60,036 nucleotides of DNA from Thalassospira alkalitolerans (lineage in GTDB: Bacteria; Pseudomonadota; Alphaproteobacteria; Rhodospirillales; Thalassospiraceae). The position numbers and the translations under genes are program-made. Positions 27,128 through 35,948 of this stretch are shown in pieces. The notes beneath the pieces are model-generated. The model was given only the letters and a program-made list of their open reading frames with translations, ran no database searches and had not been told where the DNA came from. Where the stretch lies: assembly GCF_002115745.1 (NCBI RefSeq), contig NZ_JFKB01000020.1, positions 1 through 60,036 on the forward strand, read 5' to 3'. Each line of letters begins with the position of its first letter. Positions within the stretch are counted from its first letter, which is position 1.

Positions 27128-27511
27128 ATTATTACTCCCTAAAAATTATATTAACTGAATATAATGCAATGTTTATTTTTTGCTTGCAACGGCACACAAT
27201 TTCAAGTGGAAATTAGGCGAAAGTCTGAGGGTGGTTTGAGTTGTATCTTGGCATTTATTCCACTCTAACCTGAGAAATATGGAATGATAAGCGGATGCTG
27301 ATGGTACCCGACGAAGATTTGATCGCATGGCGGATCGGGTTTGAGTTTCGAGCATTCCGCTCGGTTCGTTAGGATGTAATGCAAGCTTATTGATTGGATA
27401 CGCTTGCTTGATGTCGCAGGTGCGCTGCCAATGGCGTAGGCTGCGACCGAATTTAGAAACAGCCTGTTCTGGCGCCGTTATGTGTAGGGCCGGTTTTGGG
27501 CCTGATTTCCT
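27128..27511. other. Intergenic region with decayed sequence
   Basis: These 384 bases hold the XRE remnant (27400-27483) and otherwise only a 25-codon open frame (27295-27372) without recognisable product. The first ~150 bases are AT-rich like the adjacent methyltransferase gene. The region looks like the scar of an insertion or deletion. Confidence 0.5.
27400..27483 (-). pseudogene. Remnant of an XRE-family regulator (5' end only)
   Basis: Read on the minus strand it encodes APEQAVSKFGRSLRHWQRT followed by CDIKQA, aligning without gaps to APQQSNLEFGRRLRQWRRE and SDIKQS of the intact XRE protein (25721-26293). The DNA is similar too (TTGCTTGATGTCGC and GCGACCGAA shared exactly). The start codon position reads ATA and similarity stops after about 25 codons, so it is a dead fragment. 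Confidence 0.72.
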
Positions 27512-28081
27512 TCATAAATTGAGACGGCAGATATCAATCTGGCATTTGCCATATTTGCGACTATCAAGGAATTCTAACCCATCGACTTCCGGCTGCGGAT
27601 CACGTGGATCGCGTTCGGCAATGATCAGGGTTTCGGCATTGATCCAGCCGGCCTGTGTAAGAGCCGTGATGCTGGGACCCAGCAATTCCTTTTGATAGGG
27701 CGGGTCCAGAAATACCATGCTTGCGGGCTCGGTTGCGCGGGGTGGCTTGGTGGCATCGGCGCGCAGGACGCGCGTTTGATCACCAAGTTTCAGACTGGCG
27801 ATGTTTTGTTCAATCGTGGCCAGTGCCCCACGATCCGTATCAAAAAATACGGCCTTTTGCGCGCCGCGCGAAATTGCTTCAAGGCCCAGCGCGCCCGACC
27901 CGGCATAGGCATCAAGCACCAATCCGTCATAAAGCGGGTTGTGTTCATCCTCGTACCAGCGTGACGCATGGCTCAGAATGCTAAAAAGTGCCTCACGCAC
28001 CCGGTCAAGTGTCGGGCGTATATCACGCCCGGTCGGGGGGGTTAAATTCCGTCCCCGATGACTGCCGCCAACAATCCGCAT
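27512..28081 (-). CDS. rsmD: 16S rRNA m2G966 methyltransferase RsmD
   Basis: RsmD methylates G966 of 16S rRNA in the small subunit. The 189-residue product has the family N-terminus MRIVGGSHRGRNL, the RPTLDRVREALFSIL segment, motif I DAYAGSGALGLEAISRGA and the catalytic FLDPPY. It starts six bases after the RluB-type gene stop, in a three-gene operon with the PuuD-like gene first, and is likely co-transcribed. Confidence 0.95.
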   Translation of the reverse strand: MRIVGGSHRGRNLTPPTGRDIRPTLDRVREALFSILSHASRWYEDEHNPLYDGLVLDAYAGSGALGLEAISRGAQKAVFFDTDRGALATIEQNIASLKLGDQTRVLRADATKPPRATEPASMVFLDPPYQKELLGPSITALTQAGWINAETLIIAERDPRDPQPEVDGLEFLDSRKYGKCQIDICRLNL

Positions 28082-28087
28082 TTTGTC

Positions 28088-30148
28088 TTAACCCTTTTTG
28101 CCACGGGGGCGATTGCCCGCCGGTTTGGAACCACTGCGCCCCGTCGGACGGTTGCCCGGTTTGCCATCGGCGATTGCACCGCGATTGTTGCCGACATTAC
28201 CAGATGGCTTGCCACCAGATTTTTCAAATGGGCGGCCACCGGCATTTCCGCCGGGCTTGCCACGGCTGCCAAAGGATTTTCTACCTTCGTTGCGGCTATC
28301 GCCGGTCGGGTCACTTCTTACCTTGCCTCCGGGGGCGTAACGACCGCGGCCCTTATTGGTCGGGCGGTTGGTGGTATCGCGATCTTCGAACCGTGGACCC
28401 CGATCATTTCGATCCGTCCAGTCATCCCGACTTCCACGGTCTGAGCGGTCGTTGCGATCTTCACGGGTAGGTCGATCATTGCCGCCAAAATGGCTGCGCT
28501 GGTCGTCGCGCCCCCCACGATCTGAGCGGTCGTTGCGGTCATCACGGGCGGGTCGATCATTGCGGCCAAAATGGCTGCGCTGGTCGTCGCGACCTCCACG
28601 ATCTGAACGGTCGTTGCGATCGTCACGGGCGGGGCGATCATTACGGTCAAAGTGGCTGCGCTGGTCGTCACGATCCCCTCGGTCTGAGCGGTCGTTGCGA
28701 TCATCACGGGCGGGTCGATCATTACGGCCAAAATGGCTGCGCTGGTCGCTACGATCCCCACGATCTGAACGGTCGTTGCGGTCATCACGGGCGGGTCGAT
28801 CATTGCGGCCAAAATGGCTGCGCTGGTCGTCGCGACCCCCACGGTCTGAGCGGTCGTTGCGATCATCGCGCGCAGGTCTATCATTACGGCCAAACTGGCT
28901 GCGCTGGTCGTCGCGACCCCCACGATCTGAACGGTCGTTGCGATCATCGCGCGCAGGTCGATCATTACGGCCAAAATGACTGCGCTGGTCGTCACGATCC
29001 CCACGGTCTGAGCGGTCGTTGCGACCGTCACGGGCAGGTCGATCATTGCCGCCAAACTGGCTGCGCTGGTCGTCGCGACCCCCACGGTCTGCCCGGTCGT
29101 TGCGATCACTGTGTTCGTCACGCAGTTGTCCGCCACGGCCAAAGGCCGGTTTGGCACGGTTGCCCGGACGTTCTGATTGTGTCGGGCGCGCCGGACGTCC
29201 CGAATGTGAAGGACGCCCCACCGGACGGCTATCAGTTTGACTGTCGTCTGTTGCAACGGCATTCGGGTTGGTGCCTTGCGGGCGACGGCGTGCGGCAGGC
29301 TGGCCGAAAACGGTACGGGGTGCCTTGGGGCGACCGGTGCCACCGCGTGCAACCGATTTCTTTTCTGAAACCTTGCTGTAATCACCTTTGAAAAACGCTG
29401 CCAGCTGTTCCTTCATCACCTTGCCGGTGATTTCCTCGCAATCGCCGGGGGCCAGATTGCCCAACTGGAACGGGCCATAGGACACACGCATCAGGCGCGT
29501 TACCGGCCAACCCAGATGATCCATCACGCGACGGATTTCGCGGTTTTTGCCTTCGCGAAGTGTTACCGTCATCCAGGCATTACTGTCTTTTTGAACGTCA
29601 ACTTCGGCCTGGATTGATCCGTAATGCACACCGTCGACTGTGACACCGTCTGCAAGCTGTTTAAGCTTTGCCGGGTCAATGCGGCCATGGACGCGCACGC
29701 GATAACGCCGTGCCCAACCGGTGGCGGGCAGTTCAAGATAACGCGCCAATTCGCCATCATTGGTCAGCAACAAAATGCCTTCGGAATTCAAATCAAGACG
29801 TCCGACCGAAATGACTCGCGGCATATAGCTTGGCAGATGTTCGAAGACCGTATCACGACCCTGTTCGTCGCGATGGCTGGTAACCAGGCCGCGCTTTTTG
29901 AACAAACGCCACAGGCGCGGCTTTTCCTTTTGTGGCAACATCTTGCCATTGACGTAAATCTCGTCACTGTCGGTGACAGTCACGGCCGGGCTATCAAGCA
30001 CCTTGCCGTTCAGTTTCACCAGACCTTCGTCGATCATGCGTTCGGCATCGCGACGCGAACAAACACCAGACCGCGCAATGCGTTTGGCAATGCGTTCAGG
30101 TTTGGAATCGTCGCTGTCGTCGGTTGGGGTCGGGGTCTGGTCGCTCAT
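28088..30148 (-). CDS. rluB: RluB-type 23S rRNA pseudouridine synthase with long repeat tail
   Basis: The first ~290 of 686 residues are a complete RsuA/RluB enzyme: an S4 domain (ERIAKRIARSGVCSRRDAER), the catalytic-Asp motif SVGRLDLNSEGILLLTNDG and REGKNREIRRVMDHLGWPV. By family it makes pseudouridine in 23S rRNA. The remaining ~400 residues are a disordered Arg/Asp/Gly tail with eight 27-residue repeats (RGGRDDQRSHFGRNDRPARD type), then a Gly/Lys/Arg end. The start is ATG 30148, overlapping the stop of the upstream gene (ATGA). RluB versus RluE/F specificity is by resemblance only. Confidence 0.9.
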   Translation of the reverse strand: MSDQTPTPTDDSDDSKPERIAKRIARSGVCSRRDAERMIDEGLVKLNGKVLDSPAVTVTDSDEIYVNGKMLPQKEKPRLWRLFKKRGLVTSHRDEQGRDTVFEHLPSYMPRVISVGRLDLNSEGILLLTNDGELARYLELPATGWARRYRVRVHGRIDPAKLKQLADGVTVDGVHYGSIQAEVDVQKDSNAWMTVTLREGKNREIRRVMDHLGWPVTRLMRVSYGPFQLGNLAPGDCEEITGKVMKEQLAAFFKGDYSKVSEKKSVARGGTGRPKAPRTVFGQPAARRRPQGTNPNAVATDDSQTDSRPVGRPSHSGRPARPTQSERPGNRAKPAFGRGGQLRDEHSDRNDRADRGGRDDQRSQFGGNDRPARDGRNDRSDRGDRDDQRSHFGRNDRPARDDRNDRSDRGGRDDQRSQFGRNDRPARDDRNDRSDRGGRDDQRSHFGRNDRPARDDRNDRSDRGDRSDQRSHFGRNDRPARDDRNDRSDRGDRDDQRSHFDRNDRPARDDRNDRSDRGGRDDQRSHFGRNDRPARDDRNDRSDRGGRDDQRSHFGGNDRPTREDRNDRSDRGSRDDWTDRNDRGPRFEDRDTTNRPTNKGRGRYAPGGKVRSDPTGDSRNEGRKSFGSRGKPGGNAGGRPFEKSGGKPSGNVGNNRGAIADGKPGNRPTGRSGSKPAGNRPRGKKG
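28441..29088 (-). repeat. 81-bp tandem repeat, eight copies, in the RluB tail
   Basis: The marker CTGAGCGG (or CTGAACGG) recurs at 28441, 28522, 28603, 28684, 28765, 28846, 28927 and 29008, exactly 81 bases apart; a decayed ninth begins at 29089. Each unit encodes 27 residues. Copies differ by a few bases, so expansion is fairly recent and copy number may vary between strains. Confidence 0.93.
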
Positions 30149-30867
30149 TTGCGGGCCTCGGAAATCAGGGCGTCGAAGATTTTCGCATCGCCCGAACTGA
30201 TATGAAACTCGGGATGCCACTGCACCCCAAGACAATAACGATATGCCGGATGTTCAATTCCCTCGATCACGCCATCGGGTGCGACGGAATTGATGATGAC
30301 ATCCGGGCCGACTTTATTCACCGCCTGATGATGGGCGGAGTTAACCGACAGGCTTTTGACATCCCCGACGATCCGCGCCAGCAACGTATCGGGCTTAACC
30401 GATACATCATGCCCGGCTTCGTCGCGTGGATTGGGCTGTTCATGTGGCAGGCAATCTTGAACACTGTCTGGGATATGCTGGATCAGCGACCCGCCAAGGA
30501 TCACGTTTAATAATTGTTGTCCGCCACAAATCCCCAGAACCGGCATGTCGCGTTTTAGCGCGCCATCTGCCATCGCCCATTCAAACTTGGTGCGGCGATC
30601 CTTGGTAACAACCGTGTCATGGCGTTCTTCTGCGCCAAACAGGCTGGGATCAACATCAAATGCCCCGCCGGTGACCACAAGCCCGTCAATCAGGTCCAGC
30701 AAATCAGGAACCAGATCAACCTCGTGGGGCAGCGGCATGGGAATGCCGCCTGCGGCTGTTACTGCACTGGCATAGTTTTCACGCAACGCATACCACGGAA
30801 ATTTCGAATAACCACCCGGTTCCTCGGAATCAAGGGTAATGCCGATGATCGGTTTGTTGGCGCGCAT
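30145..30867 (-). CDS. Class I glutamine amidotransferase-like hydrolase (PuuD type)
   Basis: A 240-residue peptidase-C26 protein related to gamma-glutamyl-GABA hydrolase PuuD, which releases glutamate from gamma-glutamyl amides in polyamine breakdown. The nucleophile is in GICGGQQLLNV, the histidine/glutamate pair in GVQWHPEFH, and DGLVVTGGAFDVDP is the usual early motif. ATG 30867 is chosen because MRANKPIIGITLD is a typical N-terminus; the frame extends to 30924. Its stop overlaps the rluB start, an odd partner for an amide hydrolase, since no puu genes are near. Confidence 0.85.
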   Translation of the reverse strand: MRANKPIIGITLDSEEPGGYSKFPWYALRENYASAVTAAGGIPMPLPHEVDLVPDLLDLIDGLVVTGGAFDVDPSLFGAEERHDTVVTKDRRTKFEWAMADGALKRDMPVLGICGGQQLLNVILGGSLIQHIPDSVQDCLPHEQPNPRDEAGHDVSVKPDTLLARIVGDVKSLSVNSAHHQAVNKVGPDVIINSVAPDGVIEGIEHPAYRYCLGVQWHPEFHISSGDAKIFDALISEARK

Positions 30868-31114
30868 GGTCTTTGTATTCCCGTTGGTGATGCTCGTGAT
30901 TCTGCGTCTTGTCTGATGACACATCTATTTCGCGCGGAAACTAACCCTGTGCCCGGATAAGGGCAACGGCAATTCGCGCATATGTGCAATCGGCTATGAT
31001 CTTAACACTGCTTGACCCAACAATGCACAGATTGCACTCTTGTATACGTCACACAGCTAAAAAATTATAAAAGACCGTAACGCGACATGGCACGCGAAGG
31101 TTTATATTCCCGGG

Positions 31115-31582
31115 ATGAAAGACATCATCATGAGCGCAGATAGCTATATGGACATGGCACTTGAAGAAGCCCGCGCTGCTGCGCGGCGGGGCGAAGTGCC
31201 GGTTGGCGCGGTTCTGGTCGATACCGAAACCGGCGAAGTTCTGGCGCGCGCAGGCAATCTGACCGAGGAACTTAATGATCCGACGGCGCATGCCGAAATT
31301 CTTGTGATCCGGGCGGCTGCCGGGGCGCGCGGCGAACCGCGCCTGCCCAATTGCGATCTTTATGTCACGCTTGAACCCTGTCCGATGTGTGCCGCCGCCA
31401 TATCATTTGCCCGCCTGCGCCGAGTTTATTTTGGTGCCTATGATCCCAAAAGCGGCGGCATTGATCACGGCCCGCGCATATTTGAAAGCACAAGCTGCCA
31501 TCATCGCCCCGAAGTCTATGGTGGGATTGGCGAAAGCGAAGCTGGCAAGCTTTTGAAGGATTTCTTTGGGTCGCTGAGATAG
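31115..31582 (+). CDS. tadA: tRNA-specific adenosine deaminase TadA
   Basis: TadA deaminates A34 to inosine in the tRNA-Arg(ACG) anticodon and is normally essential. The 155-residue product has the zinc deaminase motifs PTAHAEILVIRAAA (HAE, catalytic Glu) and LEPCPMCAAAI (PCxxC), plus the late FESTSCHHRPEVYGG. ATG 31115 is used; ATG 31130 (MSADSYMDMALEEA) is equally possible and may have the better-spaced purine-rich site. It diverges from the PuuD-rluB-rsmD operon. Confidence 0.95.
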   Translation: MKDIIMSADSYMDMALEEARAAARRGEVPVGAVLVDTETGEVLARAGNLTEELNDPTAHAEILVIRAAAGARGEPRLPNCDLYVTLEPCPMCAAAISFARLRRVYFGAYDPKSGGIDHGPRIFESTSCHHRPEVYGGIGESEAGKLLKDFFGSLR

Positions 31583-31674
31583 ATCATTCTTTCTTTTGTC
31601 AGAAAAGTTTAGGGTCGGTTTCTGTCTGAAATGGAATTTCATTTCGGATGACGTGCCTGACAAAGGAGAAGAAG

Positions 31675-33183
31675 ATGCCTCGTCAAACGACGGTCGGTAA
31701 CCCGGTGGAAAACCAGACGCCCAAACGGTCGGTCTGGTTTAATCCGGGCCTGATCTGCGCGACAGCAGCACTGATCGTCATCATGTTGCTTCCGCTTCCC
31801 GAAGGATTGCCTGTGGCAGGTCAGCGAATGCTGGCTATCTTTGTTTTTGCCGTGATCATTTGGATATCCGAGGCCCTTGATTACGCGATAAGTGCGGTGG
31901 TGATTGGTGCTCTGATTGCGGTTACGTTGGGGCTTTCGCCTGATGTTGCCAATCCCGATGCGATTTTGGGAACGCGCAAGGGGCTGGCTGCAACAATGGC
32001 TGGTTTCAGCAGTTCGGGTTTGGCACTTGTCGCCGCAGCCCTTTTGCTATCGGCAGCAATGACGATTACCGGTCTTGATCGCCGGATCGCGATGTTTGTG
32101 TTGTCAAAGGTTGGCACGAAAACAAGCCATGTCGTCATCGGGTCGATTGTTGTGGCGACACTTCTTGCCTTTCTTGTGCCCAGTGCGACGGCGCGTGCTG
32201 CGGCAGTGATACCGATTATGGTTGGCATCATTTCGACGTTCGGGGCGGGTAAACAAAGCCGTTTTTCTGGGCTGTTGATCCTGACGACGGTTCAGGCTGT
32301 CAGTATATGGAATGTCGGCATCAAGACAGCGGCGGCACAAAACATGGTTGCTGTCGGATTTTTGCAGCGTGCCTTTGGTGTCGATATCACTTGGTTGGAT
32401 TGGTTTATTGCCGCGGCGCCGTTCTCGGTTTTGATGTCGATCGGGTTGTATTTCATCATGATGTATATGATGCCACCCGAACATGAAACCATCCCGGGGG
32501 GCAAGGAAAGCGTTCAGAAAGCGCTTAAGGAAATCGGGCCAATGACAGGCCGCGAAAAAAGATTGCTCTTTCTGTCATTGTTGCTTGTGTTTTGCTGGGC
32601 AACAGAAGGTGTTCTGCATTCCTTTGACAGTCCGACATTGACGGTGATTGCGGTGGCGTTGCTGTTCTTGCCGGGCGTTGGTGTGATGAAATGGAAAGAG
32701 GCGAATGCCGGCTATCCGTGGGGGACGATTGTTCTGTTCGGGATTGGTATCAGTCTGGGGACGGCCTTGCTGTCGACCGGTGCGGCGCCGTGGCTTGCAA
32801 AATTCGTGGTTGTTCAGTTTGGTTTGGATGGATTGGGACCCCTTGTGATCTTTGCCATTCTCGGGCTGTTCCTGATTATCGTGCATCTTGGTTTTGCCAG
32901 TGCGACCGCACTTGCATCTGCCATGATACCGATTGTAATCGCGGTTCTTGGGCAGGTCGATACGGTGGGTATGAATGCTTTTGGCATGACGATCCTTTTG
33001 CAGTTTGTCGTCAGCTTTGGCTTTATCCTGCCGGTTAATTCTCCGCAGGGTATGGTAGCGCATGGCACGGGAGCCTTCGAAGTGCGCGACTTTATACGCA
33101 CAGGGATTGTCCTGACGGTTCTGGCTTATCTCCTGACCTTGTTGTTTGCGGCAACTTATTGGCGCTGGCTCGGAATGATCTAG
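31675..33183 (+). CDS. DASS-family (SLC13) anion/dicarboxylate transporter
   Basis: A 502-residue membrane protein with about eleven to twelve helices. Family landmarks include VFAVIIWISEALDYAIS near the start, LLLSAAMTITGLDRRIA, VPSATARAAAVIPI in the first half and a matching VNSPQGMVAHGTGAFEVRDF near the end. These are the two SNT-like substrate/cation loops in variant form. Likely substrates are di- or tricarboxylates or sulfate with Na+ or H+ coupling; none can be chosen. ATG 31675 follows AAGGAG by six bases. A strong terminator follows, so it is probably transcribed alone or with tadA. Confidence 0.85.
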   Translation: MPRQTTVGNPVENQTPKRSVWFNPGLICATAALIVIMLLPLPEGLPVAGQRMLAIFVFAVIIWISEALDYAISAVVIGALIAVTLGLSPDVANPDAILGTRKGLAATMAGFSSSGLALVAAALLLSAAMTITGLDRRIAMFVLSKVGTKTSHVVIGSIVVATLLAFLVPSATARAAAVIPIMVGIISTFGAGKQSRFSGLLILTTVQAVSIWNVGIKTAAAQNMVAVGFLQRAFGVDITWLDWFIAAAPFSVLMSIGLYFIMMYMMPPEHETIPGGKESVQKALKEIGPMTGREKRLLFLSLLLVFCWATEGVLHSFDSPTLTVIAVALLFLPGVGVMKWKEANAGYPWGTIVLFGIGISLGTALLSTGAAPWLAKFVVVQFGLDGLGPLVIFAILGLFLIIVHLGFASATALASAMIPIVIAVLGQVDTVGMNAFGMTILLQFVVSFGFILPVNSPQGMVAHGTGAFEVRDFIRTGIVLTVLAYLLTLLFAATYWRWLGMI

Positions 33184-33203
33184 CGCCTGTTCGCTTTCGA
33201 ACG

Positions 33204-33238
33204 AAAAGCCCGCCCATAGGATCAATGGGCGGGCTTTT
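33204..33238 (+). terminator. Terminator of the DASS transporter gene
   Basis: AAAAGCCCGCCCAT (33204-33217) and ATGGGCGGGCTTTT (33225-33238), a perfect 14-bp stem with a 7-base loop, followed by ATTTTG. Confidence 0.92.
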
Positions 33239-33475
33239 ATTTTGTCTGATGAAAAGTATCTGTCATGCGTTTGGTCCTGAATTTCAAAAAATCATGCGGA
33301 CCACATTGTGTTCAGTTCGTTCAAGTGAAGCGGCTTCTGCGTTTCCCCAACGTTCCTTGATGGCAATATAATGTAACAAGTTAAGATACATTAAATTGAC
33401 GAATGCGTCATTGTATGTAATAGCAAAAGTTACGTTACTGAAAAATGTGTCACACCTGATGAAAAGGAACCCGTT

Positions 33476-34105
33476 ATGAAGGTTGACCCAAATATGGCAC
33501 CGCCTCTTTTTTGGGAACAGCATTACGGCAAAATGACTTCGGAACCGAGCGGTCGACCATCGGCTGTCCTGAAGCGTTTTGTCGAAAACAGGGCCACAGG
33601 CACGGCGTTGGAACTTGGATGTGGGCGCGGTGATGATGCGATTTGGCTTGCAAGTGAGGGTTGGCAGGTGACGGCTGTTGATATTTCAAAGACCGCACTG
33701 GACTATGCGCGGGCCAATGCAAAGCGATCCAATGTCACATCAAAGATCGATTTCAGGACCTGTGATCTGGTCTCAGATTTTCCCGATGGTGACTATGATT
33801 TGGTTTCGGCGCTGTTTTTGGAGTCCCCGGTAACCTTTCCGCGCGAGGCGGTCTTGAAACAGGCCGCCGCCGCCGTGCGGTCGGGCGGGATGTTGTTGAT
33901 TGCTGCCCATGGACCGATGCCGCATTCATCAGCGCATAGTCAAGACAGGGTGTTCCTGTCCCCCCGCCAATCCCTGAACCAGATTGATCTCGATCCTGCC
34001 AAATGGCGAGAGGTCTTTGTCGATACAATAGATCGCCCCGGAACCGGCCCGGATGGCAAAGCGATGGATTTGACCGATACCGTTATCGTCATTGAACGGA
34101 TTTAA
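33476..34105 (+). CDS. Class I SAM-dependent methyltransferase (TPMT/TehB-like)
   Basis: A 209-residue cytoplasmic protein with a compact methyltransferase fold: PLFWEQHYG at the start, motif I ALELGCGRGDDAIWLA, acidic loop VTAVDISKTALDYA and motif IV DYDLVSALFLESP. Related proteins methylate thiols, metalloids or small toxic molecules; the substrate here is unassigned. ATG 33476 follows AAAAGGA. It has a 290-base upstream spacer and its own terminator. Confidence 0.82.
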   Translation: MKVDPNMAPPLFWEQHYGKMTSEPSGRPSAVLKRFVENRATGTALELGCGRGDDAIWLASEGWQVTAVDISKTALDYARANAKRSNVTSKIDFRTCDLVSDFPDGDYDLVSALFLESPVTFPREAVLKQAAAAVRSGGMLLIAAHGPMPHSSAHSQDRVFLSPRQSLNQIDLDPAKWREVFVDTIDRPGTGPDGKAMDLTDTVIVIERI

Positions 34106-34109
34106 TCAA

Positions 34110-34146
34110 AAAGCCAGATGCAGGTTTGCATCTGGCTTTGTTTTTT
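34110..34146 (+). terminator. Terminator of the TehB-like methyltransferase gene
   Basis: AAAGCCAGATGCA (34110-34122), loop GGTT, TGCATCTGGCTTT (34127-34139), then GTTTTTT. Stem and U-tract are both strong. Confidence 0.94.
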
Positions 34147-34159
34147 GGCCTTGTCTTCT

Positions 34160-35764
34160 TTATCCCTGCTGCTGACCACGTATCCCCGGTAAATGCTGGA
34201 ACATCCAGGTTTCGCTAAGCGGTGCGTCACCGCGTTTTAGATACATCCGCAGATCAACCGGATCGGTTCCCTCAACACGCAGATCAAATGCCGCCCGCCA
34301 GATGCGGGTATCCATGATCGGTTCGATTTTGGTGCGGACAATTTCCCCGCGCGAAGTTGAAACGACGATTTCGGGAAACTCGCCATAAGCCAGCGTGCCA
34401 AGGATATCGCCCTCGAACTCGACCGAGAATTTCAAAAGGTCGTGCGGGCGCACAGTGCCGGGTTCGCCGCCACGGCCCATGCGGGTGGCGGAAACATGGG
34501 CCAATTTGTCCATCGGGAACGGGTTCTGCGCCTGCCAATACAGGCGATAACGGAATTGATAGCGATTGCCCGCCTTGGCGGGGGCACTCGGCACCCAAAA
34601 CGCGCCGATATTGTCATGGATTTCATCATCGGTCGGGATTTCGATCAACTGCACCGAACCGTCTTCCCACGCGCCAAGCGGTTCAACCCACAGGCTGGGG
34701 CGGCGGTGATAGCGCACCCCGTCAAGATAATGGCTGACGTCGCGGTCACGCTGCATCAGGCCAAAACCGCGCGGGTTTTTATCGCCAAAGGCCGATGCTC
34801 GAATGACTTCCGGGTTGTTCAATTGCCGCCAGATGCGTTCGCCATTGCCGGTCCAAAGTTCCAGCCCGTCGGAATCGTGGACTTCCGGGCGCCAGTCAAA
34901 CCGGAACGATTTGTTTTGTTCAGAATACCAGAACATGCTGGTCAGCGGCGCAATGCCAAGTCGTTCGATATCCTTGCGCAGGAACAGATGTTTTTCGACA
35001 TCCATCGTCACACCTTCGCCGCGCGTCAGGTAAAACCGATACGCCCCCGTGATGCTGGGCCCATCAAGCAGGGCATAGACAGTCACCGGCGCATTGGTCG
35101 ATTTTGCCGGTTCGATATAAAACGCCCGAAAATCGGGAAATTCTTCGGGAAGTGAGGTTGCCGTATTGACCGCGATCCCACGTGCTGACAGGCCATATTG
35201 CCCTTCATCGCCAATCGCACGGAAATAGGATGCGCCAAGGAACGCTGCCCAGTCCTGGGTCTTCCAGTCATCGCGCTCGACATCTTCATGCAGGCGGAAC
35301 CCGGCAAAGCCGCTATTTTCCGAAAGCTTGCGCGCGATGCTGTCTTCGGGCATGTCGAAATAATCGGGTGTATAGACAACCTCGCGGGATGTGCCACCGT
35401 CAATCAGATGCATATGCACGGGCTTGGCGAAATACATACCCAGATGGAAAAATGTCAGTGGATAGGTGCCTGACCCATCGGCAAAGGGCGAAAACTCGCG
35501 CTTGTAATGCAGTTTTCCATGGGTGTCGTAATCGATCTTGCCGACAATTTCGGGATCGGGGGCGACGGGTGGTTCATAGGGCGATTTCGCCATGGTTTCG
35601 GCGCGCGCAATCAATGCGTCAAAGCTGAAGCTTTGCGGATCGCCAAGATCAAGTTTCTCGTTCGCAGCCCTGGCACCATTGACCATCGACATACCCGGCA
35701 GGATCAGCCCGGCAGCAGCCAAGGATTTCAGAAATCGTCTGCGTTCCACAGAAGTCGTCATCAA
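34160..35764 (-). CDS. opgD: Periplasmic glucan biosynthesis protein OpgD/OpgG (MdoD/MdoG)
   Basis: A 534-residue protein of the MdoG family, which shapes or branches osmoregulated periplasmic glucans. The N-terminus ERRRFLKSLAAAGLILPG is a twin-arginine signal, a hallmark of OpgD rather than OpgG. Further family blocks include FFHLGMYFAKPVHMH, FRAFYIEPA, TSMFWYSEQ and RPSLWVEPLGAWEDGSVQL. The start is one of two adjacent ATGs (35764 or 35761). No opgH glucosyltransferase lies in the window. Confidence 0.92.
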   Translation of the reverse strand: MMTTSVERRRFLKSLAAAGLILPGMSMVNGARAANEKLDLGDPQSFSFDALIARAETMAKSPYEPPVAPDPEIVGKIDYDTHGKLHYKREFSPFADGSGTYPLTFFHLGMYFAKPVHMHLIDGGTSREVVYTPDYFDMPEDSIARKLSENSGFAGFRLHEDVERDDWKTQDWAAFLGASYFRAIGDEGQYGLSARGIAVNTATSLPEEFPDFRAFYIEPAKSTNAPVTVYALLDGPSITGAYRFYLTRGEGVTMDVEKHLFLRKDIERLGIAPLTSMFWYSEQNKSFRFDWRPEVHDSDGLELWTGNGERIWRQLNNPEVIRASAFGDKNPRGFGLMQRDRDVSHYLDGVRYHRRPSLWVEPLGAWEDGSVQLIEIPTDDEIHDNIGAFWVPSAPAKAGNRYQFRYRLYWQAQNPFPMDKLAHVSATRMGRGGEPGTVRPHDLLKFSVEFEGDILGTLAYGEFPEIVVSTSRGEIVRTKIEPIMDTRIWRAAFDLRVEGTDPVDLRMYLKRGDAPLSETWMFQHLPGIRGQQQG

Positions 35765-35948
35765 TCACGTCCCGATAATTTAAGCTGTCCGGAACTATAC
35801 CGAACAGTGTGGAGGTAATCGGGATAAAACATGGCGAATTCAAGATCATAATATCTGCATTTTATGCATGGCAGCATGCCCAAACCCTGCCTAAATACAC
35901 TTGCAAAGATTTAAAATGGCGGGGTCGCCAACGCAGAAAGGCGTTTTG

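Noticed and set aside
27295..27372. A 25-codon open frame beginning MLMVPDEDLIAWR
   Set aside because: No ribosome-binding site, no recognisable product, and it lies in decayed sequence next to a gene remnant.
28441..29088. CRISPR-like regular repeats
   Set aside because: The units are contiguous 81-bp coding repeats with no unique spacers and no cas genes nearby.
28318..29385. Long open frames on both strands across the RluB tail (for example 28356-28979 plus, 28318-29385 minus in another frame)
   Set aside because: They are shadows of the 81-bp repeat, whose length is a multiple of three, so any stop-free frame stays open through the array.
31012..31048. TTGACC and TATACG as a tadA promoter
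   Set aside because: The spacing is 25 bases, far outside the 16-18 needed for sigma70.
33425..33440. TTACGTTAC shared with the spacer at 18392-18400, as a common operator
   Set aside because: A nine-base match in two AT-rich spacers is weak evidence, and symmetry differs between the sites.
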